The notes under the pieces were generated by a model. That model had not been told where the DNA came from, ran no database searches, and was given only the letters and a program-made list of their open reading frames with translations. From Desulfobacula sp. (GTDB lineage Bacteria > Desulfobacterota > Desulfobacteria > Desulfobacterales > Desulfobacteraceae), in NCBI GenBank assembly GCA_027858355.1, contig JAQICW010000478.1, positions 1-5,479 of the forward strand: a stretch of 5,479 nucleotides of DNA, written 5' to 3'. Shown here in pieces: positions 1 through 5,479 of this stretch. The position numbers were made by a program, and so were the translations under genes. Numbering within the stretch: position 1 is the first letter of the stretch; every line of letters starts with the position of its first letter.

Positions 1-25
1 TTAGTTTACATTCTGTGGTATTGCT

Positions 26-133
26 CTACATTTTCAGTTTTTTCATCAGTAGCTCCGCAACCTGCTCAATCGAGTACTGATCCAGAGGTAGGTATCCTAC
101 AGTGGGTGGCAAGGTCAGAAAAGGAGAGCTTGT
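26..133 (-). other. in-frame protein-like tail after the DUF6125 stop codon
   Basis: After the TAA of the DUF6125-type gene (134-136) the same minus-strand frame stays open for 35 codons to a TAG at 26-28. The translated stretch looks like real protein: a Leu/Pro-rich start, a PTVGYLPLDQYSIEQVAELL segment that could form a strand and then a helix, and a basic end MKKLKM. I do not recognise a family. There is no ATG near its beginning and no Shine-Dalgarno sequence, so it is not an obvious independent gene. It could be the end of a longer protein left after a deletion, a C-terminal extension cut off by a new stop codon, or chance. The DUF6125 gene already ends where its family usually ends, which argues against a simple readthrough extension. 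Low confidence. Confidence 0.25.
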
Positions 134-646
134 TTAATTTTTCAAGGTAAACCGCCATTTGCAGAACATGTCATCTGGATGAGGGTCTGGCGGAGCAAAC
201 ACACATTCTACAATAATGCGCTCATCAATACCTTTGGCAAAGCTTTGAAATTCTTTCATGTGCATGTGTTTGCAGACATATTCGCTCTGACCACGCTTGA
301 GACGGGCTTCCTGGGTGGGGCATGACGGCACTGTAATGATAACCTCATCTTTTTTTTCCACAAAATTGTAGCCCACAAGAATACACCAGGGGAATAGTTT
401 TAAAGCCTGGACAAATCCTGCAAGGCCTTTTTCAGAAATATTAAATTTTTCCTTGAGATCCTTGGCAGCATAACCTGCCACCCGATCCCAGACCTGTTCA
501 TTGATTTTTTCTGCCGTTGGCTGATCATAGTTTTCAGTAATCCTGATAAACCAGAATGCATCCATGACCCTGTAGTTCCATAAAAGAAATTCAATATAGG
601 CCTGAAGGTCTTTTTTGGTCATGGTTTTAAAAATGTCTAGATTCAT
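134..646 (-). CDS. DUF6125-type small cysteine-rich protein, function unknown
   Basis: This is a soluble protein of 170 residues with no signal peptide or membrane segment. The N-terminal half is helical and aromatic-rich (VMDAFWF around residues 28-34, a QVWDRVA helix near 51-57). The C-terminal half holds spaced cysteines (C88, C109, C125, C148, C162) and the signature APPDPHPDD at 151-159 followed by C-x-W-x-F at 162-166. From memory this pattern matches the DUF6125 family of bacteria and archaea, which appears related to the L-2-amino-thiazoline-4-carboxylic acid hydrolase-like group. Its biochemical role is not established, and the cysteines and His could bind a metal (inference). The start at 646 is preferred over an upstream ATG at 703 because AAAAAGGA lies 6 nt before it and the upstream ATG has no ribosome binding site. 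The gene is divergent from the sigma-54 regulator, which makes it a possible target, though I see no sigma-54 promoter. Confidence 0.72.
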   Translation of the reverse strand: MNLDIFKTMTKKDLQAYIEFLLWNYRVMDAFWFIRITENYDQPTAEKINEQVWDRVAGYAAKDLKEKFNISEKGLAGFVQALKLFPWCILVGYNFVEKKDEVIITVPSCPTQEARLKRGQSEYVCKHMHMKEFQSFAKGIDERIIVECVFAPPDPHPDDMFCKWRFTLKN

Positions 647-652
647 GGGCAG

Positions 653-660
653 TCCTTTTT
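653..660 (-). promoter_or_regulatory. ribosome binding site of the DUF6125-type gene
   Basis: Read on the minus strand this is AAAAAGGA, ending 6 nt before the ATG at 644-646. It is a strong Shine-Dalgarno match at good spacing and decides the start of the 170-residue protein against the longer reading from 703. Confidence 0.75.
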
Positions 661-784
661 TTATAATTATGATTTTATCTGTTATACAACATTTGCATGA
701 CATTACAAAAAAAAATTTTTCGAGAATTCCTGTAAACGATGGTAAAAAAAAAAGATTTGTAGTATTCGTGATGATGTAAAAACA

Positions 785-795
785 GTCCCTGGGAC
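785..795. promoter_or_regulatory. 11-bp perfect palindrome, candidate operator
   Basis: GTCCC-T-GGGAC is a perfect inverted repeat with a single central base, about 33 bp upstream of the regulator's TTG start. It is GC-rich in an otherwise AT-rich spacer, which makes it stand out. It is too tight to form an RNA hairpin, so a dimeric DNA-binding protein site is the more natural reading. No known operator is matched, and an 11-mer can arise by chance. Confidence 0.25.
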
Positions 796-813
796 ATGGA
801 TGGATAAAAAGAT

Positions 814-818
814 AAGGA
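814..818 (+). promoter_or_regulatory. ribosome binding site favouring a TTG start at 829
   Basis: AAGGA ends 10 nt before the TTG at 829-831. The alternative ATG at 853 (before HARILVV) has no Shine-Dalgarno sequence at useful spacing. The nearest in-frame stop upstream is TAA at 805-807. The TTG start adds eight residues before the receiver domain. Confidence 0.5.
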
Positions 819-828
819 TATTATTGTT

Positions 829-2238
829 TTGGCTGGAAATAATATTGTTTCAATGCATGCACGAATTCTGGTGGTAGATGATGATGAAGCCATAAGGGAT
901 GCCTTAAAGTTAATCCTTGAAGATGATTACGATGTCGTATGTGTTGACAGCGGGTTCAAGGCGATTGAAGAGGTTAAAAACCAGGTGTTTGATCTTGTTT
1001 TTCTGGACGTTGTAATGCCTGAAATGGATGGAATTGAAACCTTGAGACGGATCAAGGCCTATGACAGAAACCTGGATATCATAATGGTTTCTGCTATTAA
1101 CCGTGCCCAGGAAGCCACGGATTCCATTAGACATGGGGCATATGATTACATTACAAAACCATTTGACCATAAAATCATATTGAATCGCCTGGAAAAGGTA
1201 TTGTTAAAACGAAATCTAGTCAAAGAAGTCAGTTTTCACAGGTCTCAGGCAGCTTCCAGATCCTGGCAGACCAAAATCATCAGCAAGGCAAAAAATATGG
1301 CTGCCGTGTTTGATCTGGTTGCAAAAATTGCTAAAACATCGAGCAATGTAATAATTACAGGAGAGAGTGGAACGGGAAAGGAATTGATTGCAAGAGCAGT
1401 TCACAATGCAAGCCTGCGTAAAGATAAACCCTTTGTTGCCATTAAGAGTGCATCCAAACCGGCAGAAATCATGCAAGCAGAATGATACGGCCATGAAAAA
1501 GGAGCGTTTACCGGAGCTTATAAGCAGACTATAGGTAAATTTGAATTTGCCCATCAGGGCACCATTTTTCTGGATGAAATTTCTTGCCTCAAAACTGAGT
1601 TTCAGGCAAAGCTTTTAAGATTTATCCAGGAAAGGGAATTTACACGGGTGGGTAGCCATCGCACTATTAAAGTAGATGTCCGAATTGTTACCGCCACAAA
1701 CACCAGCCTGGATGAGATGGTGAGGAAAGGCACATTCAGGGATGATCTCTATTTCAGGCTTAATGTGGTTCCGGTATTGCTGCCGCCCCTTCACAGCCGC
1801 AAAGGTGATGTTCCGCTTCTGGCAAATTTTTTTCTGGACAGGTTCAATCGTCAGATGAATAAAAGCGTAAAAGGCTTTACCCCGGATGCCCTTGCCGTGT
1901 TGGAGTGCTATCCATGGCCCGGAAACATCCGTGAGCTGGAAAATCTTATCGAACGGATGGTAGTGCTGGGAACAGAAAATCAATACATTGATGAAAAAGA
2001 CCTTCCCTTTGAACTATTGTTCCACAGGGAATCCATAAAAGGGGCTGAAAATGGAACCGGGGAAAATAAGGGATTAATTCAGGCCCGTCAGTCCTTTGAG
2101 CGTCTCTACATCCTGCGGGCCCTTCAGAGCTGCCGGTGGAATCAGACCTGGACTGCGAATCTTCTTGAAATTCACAGAAATACCCTTCTCCAGAAAATGA
2201 AAACTTTAGATCTTACCCGGGACCGAAATGATTCCTAA
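829..2238 (+). pseudogene. sigma-54-dependent response regulator (NtrC/AtoC type) interrupted by in-frame TGA
   Basis: The 470-codon frame encodes a complete NtrC-family activator except for a TGA at codon 219. The receiver domain (about 11-125) has the acidic pocket D17-D19, phosphoacceptor D60 in LDVVMP, S88 and K110. The AAA+ domain has Walker A GESGTGKE (178-185), GAFTGA (225-230, contacts sigma-54), Walker B TIFLDE (245-250), arginine-finger region FRDDLYFRLN (303-312) and WPGNIREL (363-370). A Fis-type helix-turn-helix closes the protein (about 425-465). The frame is the same on both sides of the TGA, so this is a point event at the Leu of the usual ELFGHEKGAFTGA motif. Without readthrough the products would be a 218-residue receiver plus partial AAA+ piece (829-1485) and a distal piece open from 1486 (first GTG at 1648). 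K206 replaces the Asn normally seen in VNCAAL. The neighbouring convergent kinase is the likely partner. Family assignment is secure; whether the gene is dead, recoded or misread is open. Confidence 0.85.
1483..1485 (+). other. in-frame TGA codon just before the GAFTGA loop
   Basis: The codons around it read GAA-TGA-TAC-GGC-CAT, equivalent to E-L-F-G-H in the family. A single T-to-G change in a TTA leucine codon would create it. Reading continues in the same frame for 250 well-conserved codons. A selenocysteine reading needs a bSECIS hairpin shortly downstream. By eye only 3-4 bp stems with G-U pairs can be drawn (for instance in the 20 to 40 nt after the TGA), which is not convincing. TGA is used as an ordinary stop by the solute-binding protein gene here, so genome-wide reassignment is unlikely. 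Confidence 0.9.
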
Positions 2239-3998
2239 TCCTGTATTCCTGGCAGACTAACTGAAAAACAGGACCCCTCACCTTTTTTGCTTTTAATTTC
2301 TATCTGCCCCCCATGTTCCGAGACCACCTTATGGGTGATGGCAAGCCCCAGTCCCGTGCCTTTGGCCTTGGTGGTAAAAAATGGATTAAAAATATTTTCT
2401 GCCAGCTCGGGTGAAAAACCATGGCCTGTGTCCCTGAAATCTATGACAACCCTGGTGTTTTTACAGAACACATGAATGGTGATCACCCCGCCATCTGGCA
2501 TTGCCTGAGCGCCATTTTGCATGAGATTTATAAATACTTTTTCAAGCTGGTCAGCATCTGCCATGAGCTGTGGCAGTTCATTGGGAATATCCCATTGGCA
2601 GGCAATGCCTTTGACCTTAAAATCAGTTTCCAAAAGTTCAATGCTCTGTATTAGCAACTTCCTGAGATTTGTGGGATTAAAATTGTATTTTGGCGGTTTC
2701 GACAACTCTAGGAGTTCTTCAATAAGAGTGTTTAGTCTGTTGATTTCCCTGGGAACGGTTCTTTGAAATTTTTCCAGGAAACTTGGTTTTTCAATTTTTT
2801 CCGGCAGCAGTGCCACATAGGTTTTGATGGCGGAAAGGGGATTTCGAATTTCATGGGCCATGCCGGCAGCCATGGTTCCAAGATCTGCAAGCCGCTGGGT
2901 CTGGCGGATTTCAGCCTCAAGCTTTTTAAGGGCAGTAATATCATTGAGATTGAATATGAGCTGTCTTATGTTTTTTTCATCCGATTCAAGAACACTTGAG
3001 CCTGTCAGGAGTATCCGGGTATCTTCTCCTTTTTGTAAATGAATCTCGCGCTGGTTTCTGCCTGAAGTATTTTCAAGAGATTGTTGTATATAGGTTGAAA
3101 ACTGCATGTCTTTATCAAAAAATTCCAAAACAGGGCGGCCTATTATAGTATGGTCCGGGTGGATACCCAGAATGGTACAGGCAGAAGGGTTGACAGCCGT
3201 AATAACCCCTTCCATATCAACGGCCAAAAGGCCGTCACTCATTGTGTCCAGTATTTTTTTGGCATATAATTGCAATCGTTTGATTTTTTTGAGTTGGTTT
3301 TCCAATTGCTGTTTTTGTGCAAGGACTTCCTTGATCATAAAGGAAAAATTGGATGCTAAAATCTCCACTTCATCCCGGGTGTGAATGGAAATCTTTTGTT
3401 TTAAATTGCCCCGGGCTGCTTCAATAGTGGCTTTAACCAATGTTTCCAGAGGCCGGGTGACCCGCTGGGCAACCCAGTTGGAGATCAGGATACCAATGGC
3501 AAGAGCCACAGATCCCAGAATAAGAATGCTCCAAAGGATCTGGCGGATCTGCTGGTACATAAGTTCAAGGGATAAGCAGACCCGTATGGTTCCCCACCGG
3601 TCCAGGGAACCGGGAAGGTATACAGGCACAGCCACATCCATGACAGGAGTGGTGCCGGATTCAGGAGCATGGACTGTGATCAAGGGTTGTTTTACCTCAA
3701 CAGCGTTCAGGCTGGCCTTGTCTGTAAGTATCCTGTTCTGGAGATCAGGTCTTCTGCTGTAGCCGGCCACCTTTCCTTCCTTGTCATGAATAATCACATA
3801 AATGATGTCGGGGTTATTGACTGCCTGGTTGACAAGTTTTTCCAAAGCAACATAATTATAAGTGATCAGGTGATCAACGGATATGACAGCAAGATTTTTT
3901 GCAACGGCCAGCCCCTGTTTCTCAATCCGGCCCCGAATAGTCCTGGTTTGAAGCATTCCCAGGACCAGGGCAAGGGTTGTCAGAAAGAGCAGGAGCAT
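2235..3998 (-). CDS. membrane sensor histidine kinase, NtrB-like (HAMP-PAS-HisKA-HATPase)
   Basis: The kinase autophosphorylates on His and passes the phosphate to a response regulator, most plausibly the sigma-54 activator that converges on it. Numbered from the ATG at 3998 (587 residues): TM1 about 1-16; periplasmic Cache/PAS-like sensor about 20-152 with a YVIIHDKEGKVAGYS strand pair; TM2 about 154-176; HAMP about 177-230; coiled linker 228-246; PAS about 247-358; HisKA with H382 in MAHEIRNPLSAI; HATPase with N-box NLMQN (491-495, followed by Gly where Ala is usual), G1 DTGHG (523-527), F-box FNPFFTTK (537-544) and G2 GTGLGL (547-552). All catalytic motifs are intact. The start is doubtful: 3998 has no ribosome binding site and falls inside TM1, while the frame stays open upstream and adds a basic KKSRFISLRYRF segment typical of such kinases. 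The gene lies directly downstream of a solute-binding protein gene, probably as one operon, and its TAG overlaps the regulator's TAA. Confidence 0.92.
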   Translation of the reverse strand: MLLLFLTTLALVLGMLQTRTIRGRIEKQGLAVAKNLAVISVDHLITYNYVALEKLVNQAVNNPDIIYVIIHDKEGKVAGYSRRPDLQNRILTDKASLNAVEVKQPLITVHAPESGTTPVMDVAVPVYLPGSLDRWGTIRVCLSLELMYQQIRQILWSILILGSVALAIGILISNWVAQRVTRPLETLVKATIEAARGNLKQKISIHTRDEVEILASNFSFMIKEVLAQKQQLENQLKKIKRLQLYAKKILDTMSDGLLAVDMEGVITAVNPSACTILGIHPDHTIIGRPVLEFFDKDMQFSTYIQQSLENTSGRNQREIHLQKGEDTRILLTGSSVLESDEKNIRQLIFNLNDITALKKLEAEIRQTQRLADLGTMAAGMAHEIRNPLSAIKTYVALLPEKIEKPSFLEKFQRTVPREINRLNTLIEELLELSKPPKYNFNPTNLRKLLIQSIELLETDFKVKGIACQWDIPNELPQLMADADQLEKVFINLMQNGAQAMPDGGVITIHVFCKNTRVVIDFRDTGHGFSPELAENIFNPFFTTKAKGTGLGLAITHKVVSEHGGQIEIKSKKGEGSCFSVSLPGIQD

Positions 3999-4130
3999 AA
4001 TTGAGGTGATGAGGATAAATCGATAGCGCAGGGAAATAAATCTTGATTTTTTTAATATATTTTCCTTGCTGCCGAACTCACCATGATGTTTTTTTTCGGG
4101 GGTGCAAGTCTCTTTTTTGTAAATATTCAG
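3999..4130 (-). other. in-frame upstream extension of the kinase without a standard start codon
   Basis: From the kinase ATG the frame stays open upstream for 44 codons to a TGA at 4131-4133, with no ATG, GTG or TTG. The proximal part reads LKKSRFISLRYRFILITSI and completes a positive-inside TM1. A Shine-Dalgarno-like AAGGA (minus strand, 4063-4067) lies 4 nt before an ATA (4056-4058) and 7 nt before a TTA (4053-4055), either of which could be a degraded start. Another possibility is an ATG at 4082-4084, one base out of phase, which would join the kinase frame if one base were missing in the A-run at about 4060-4063. The interval also covers the spacer after the solute-binding protein stop; I see no terminator hairpin there. 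Confidence 0.55.
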
Positions 4131-5479
4131 TCATTTTGCGGGGATTTGGATTTGTCTATCCAGATTTTATTGAGCGGCATGGTATGGGCTCCTAACGCAC
4201 TCACTTTAACGGATTTAACATAGGGTTGATACACCCGGTCCACACTCATATAAAAAAGCGGGATCAGGGGAGCTGACTCCATGATGGTTGCTTCTATATT
4301 CTGGTACATCTTTGCCCGCTCAACCGGGTCCACAACCCCCCTGGCAGTCAAGAGCATCTGATCCACTTTTTCATCCTGAAATTTCATGAAATTGGTTGGG
4401 GATTCAGAGGCAAAAAGAGAATATAAAAAGCTGTGCGGATCAGGCATGTCTGCAAACCAGGCATACCGGTAGATCTGGACTGAGTCTGATCTTAAATAGG
4501 CTTCAAATTCTTTCCAGTCAGTGATATATTTTACCCTGAGCTTTATGCCGAGCCCGGCCCAGAACCCTTTGATCATAGACATTTCCTGTTCTACCCTGGG
4601 GGTTTTAAAGGCTGAAACAATCTCCAGTTCAGGCAGATCCTCCAGAGTCTTGCCAGGAAGTTTGTTCAAGTGTTTGCGGGCAAGATCAGGGTTGTTATCC
4701 TCTATTTGATTCAATGGATTATATCCTGGCATGCCGGGAGGTAAAATGGTTCTTGCAATTTCAAACTGGCCTTTATAGACTTGGTTGACAAATGTAATGC
4801 GGTCAATGGCAATGGAAAGGGCTTTTCGAAGATCAGGATTTGTAAGATTGGGATGTTTTATATTTATGCCGTAAAAAAAAAGGCTCAAAGAAGGCCTGTG
4901 AAACCATTGAAGCCCCTTTGCATCTGCAAGTTTTTTTTTGACATCTCCGTAGACTGCCATTTCTTCAATATTGCCATTTTGAAAATCAGCTAACACTTGA
5001 GGATCTTGCCCTCCAGGATAGATTTTATAATGAATCTCATCCAGATAGGCAGGCCCGGCATAATACTCTTTAAACTGCTTAAGCCGGACGGATTTGTCCC
5101 CATCCCAGGACACAAACCTGAACGGACCGGTTCCCACGGGATTTTTTCCAAATTCATCCCCAAGTCTTATTACTTCTTTCTGGGGAACAATAGCAGCCTG
5201 GTACATGCCCAGTGCAGTCAGAAAAGGCACATGGGATTCTTCCAGGTGGACCTGCAAAACCATGTCATTTTCAATTTCCAGCCCAGGGACATTTTCCCGG
5301 GTTTTGGCCCTGTATTCCTTTGCCCCGACAATTTTAAGCAGATGGGGCAGTACGGCAGGAGCAGGCTGTGCCCGCAAAAGCCTTTTAAAGGAAAATACCA
5401 CATCTTCGGAAGTAACAGGCTCCAGGTTGTGAAACCGGGCGTTTTTTTTCAGGATAAACCGGTAGACCTTTCCCTCTTC
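4127..5479 (-). CDS. ABC-type solute-binding protein, family 5 (peptide/nickel type), 5' truncated by window edge
   Basis: The visible 450 residues are the C-terminal part of a periplasmic SBP_bac_5 (DppA/OppA-like) protein; family members run to about 500-550, so the signal peptide and N-terminal lobe lie beyond the right edge. The frame is open to base 5479, so the GTG at 5401 is not the start. Family hallmarks in order: KVYRFILKKNARFHNLEPVT then SEDVVFSFKR (visible residues 4-33), NPVGTGPFRFVSWD, LFFYGINIKHPNLTNPDLRKALSIAID, a domain with FWAGLGIKLRV and WKEFEAYL, the YRYAWFADMPDPHSFLYSLF segment, and IMESAPLIPLFY near the end. The ligand cannot be named from this. No permease or ATPase gene is visible, while a histidine kinase follows on the same strand after about 70-130 nt. 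A sensory role feeding the kinase's periplasmic domain is therefore plausible, though transport remains possible. Confidence 0.9.
   Translation of the reverse strand, partial: EEGKVYRFILKKNARFHNLEPVTSEDVVFSFKRLLRAQPAPAVLPHLLKIVGAKEYRAKTRENVPGLEIENDMVLQVHLEESHVPFLTALGMYQAAIVPQKEVIRLGDEFGKNPVGTGPFRFVSWDGDKSVRLKQFKEYYAGPAYLDEIHYKIYPGGQDPQVLADFQNGNIEEMAVYGDVKKKLADAKGLQWFHRPSLSLFFYGINIKHPNLTNPDLRKALSIAIDRITFVNQVYKGQFEIARTILPPGMPGYNPLNQIEDNNPDLARKHLNKLPGKTLEDLPELEIVSAFKTPRVEQEMSMIKGFWAGLGIKLRVKYITDWKEFEAYLRSDSVQIYRYAWFADMPDPHSFLYSLFASESPTNFMKFQDEKVDQMLLTARGVVDPVERAKMYQNIEATIMESAPLIPLFYMSVDRVYQPYVKSVKVSALGAHTMPLNKIWIDKSKSPQND

Larger units (their letters stand above)
647..828. promoter_or_regulatory. 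divergent AT-rich intergenic region with A-tracts
   Basis: This region separates the DUF6125-type gene (minus) from the response regulator (plus) and must carry the promoters of both. It contains a run of nine A followed by five T (707-720) and a run of ten A (744-753). Such tracts are known to bend or stiffen DNA and often lie near regulated promoters. I found no GG-N10-GC pair that would support a sigma-54 promoter on either strand, and no convincing -35/-10 pair with good spacing. Promoter positions therefore remain unassigned. Confidence 0.5.

Noticed and set aside
88..100. 5-bp hairpin GTAGG-TAT-CCTAC downstream of the DUF6125-type gene
   Set aside because: Short stem without a T-run on either strand; it does not qualify as an intrinsic terminator.
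1..150. Open plus-strand frame from the left edge
   Set aside because: Composition is unlike a protein end (Ser- and Phe-rich, no motif) and it overlaps the 3' end of the minus-strand gene; probably a shadow.
647..828. Sigma-54 promoter for the DUF6125-type gene or the regulator
   Set aside because: No GG-N10-GC arrangement was found on either strand in the spacer.
1486..1545. bSECIS hairpin supporting selenocysteine at the TGA
   Set aside because: Only 3-4 bp stems with mismatches or G-U pairs could be drawn by eye. It cannot be excluded without a folding program, but it is not supported enough to annotate.
1471..1660. Frameshift in the regulator gene
   Set aside because: The codons before and after the TGA are in the same frame throughout and conserved motifs line up, so the lesion is a single codon, not an indel.
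3220..3235. Perfect 6-bp inverted repeat with a four-base loop (ACGGCC-AAAA-GGCCGT)
   Set aside because: It falls inside the PAS-domain codons of the kinase (D-G-L-L-A-V), has no following U-run, and is explained by the coding sequence. Not a terminator.
3385..4004. Plus-strand open frames antisense to the kinase
   Set aside because: They mirror a well-conserved minus-strand gene, have no recognisable domains, and no plausible ribosome binding sites.

Overview
The window looks like a stretch of a Gram-negative, moderate-GC bacterial chromosome. An anaerobic, sulfate-reducer-like deltaproteobacterium (Desulfobacterota, Desulfobacteraceae-type) is my best guess. The grounds are the DUF6125-type protein, the NtrB/NtrC-style signalling genes and the general protein style. 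This is inference from composition and gene families, not a database match.

Layout from left to right: (1) 1-133 holds no certain gene, but an in-frame, protein-like tail (minus strand, 26-133) follows the next gene's stop codon. (2) 134-646, minus: a small cysteine-rich DUF6125-type protein with a clear ribosome binding site. (3) 647-828: an AT-rich divergent intergenic region with A-tracts and an 11-bp perfect palindrome. (4) 829-2238, plus: a full-length sigma-54-dependent response regulator (receiver, AAA+, Fis-type HTH) interrupted by one in-frame TGA at 1483-1485, just before the GAFTGA loop, with no frameshift. (5) 2235-3998, minus: a membrane histidine kinase (TM, periplasmic sensor, TM, HAMP, PAS, HisKA, HATPase) whose stop codon overlaps the regulator's stop codon tail to tail. 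Its real N-terminus probably lies upstream of the first ATG. (6) 4127-5479, minus: the C-terminal part of an extracytoplasmic family 5 (peptide/nickel type) solute-binding protein, running off the right edge and lying directly upstream of the kinase.

Taken together, the right-hand genes suggest a three-component sensory module. A periplasmic binding protein would detect a ligand, the co-directional kinase would carry the signal across the membrane, and the convergent sigma-54 activator would be the natural phosphorylation partner. The activator has two anomalies: the in-frame TGA, and a Lys where the family has the Asn of the glutamate switch. The kinase lacks an obvious start codon at the position its protein sequence suggests. 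These three oddities point either to a decaying signalling module, to sequence errors, or (less likely) to recoding such as selenocysteine insertion. No convincing bSECIS hairpin was seen by eye. No RNA genes, CRISPR arrays, insertion sequences or clear intrinsic terminators were found.
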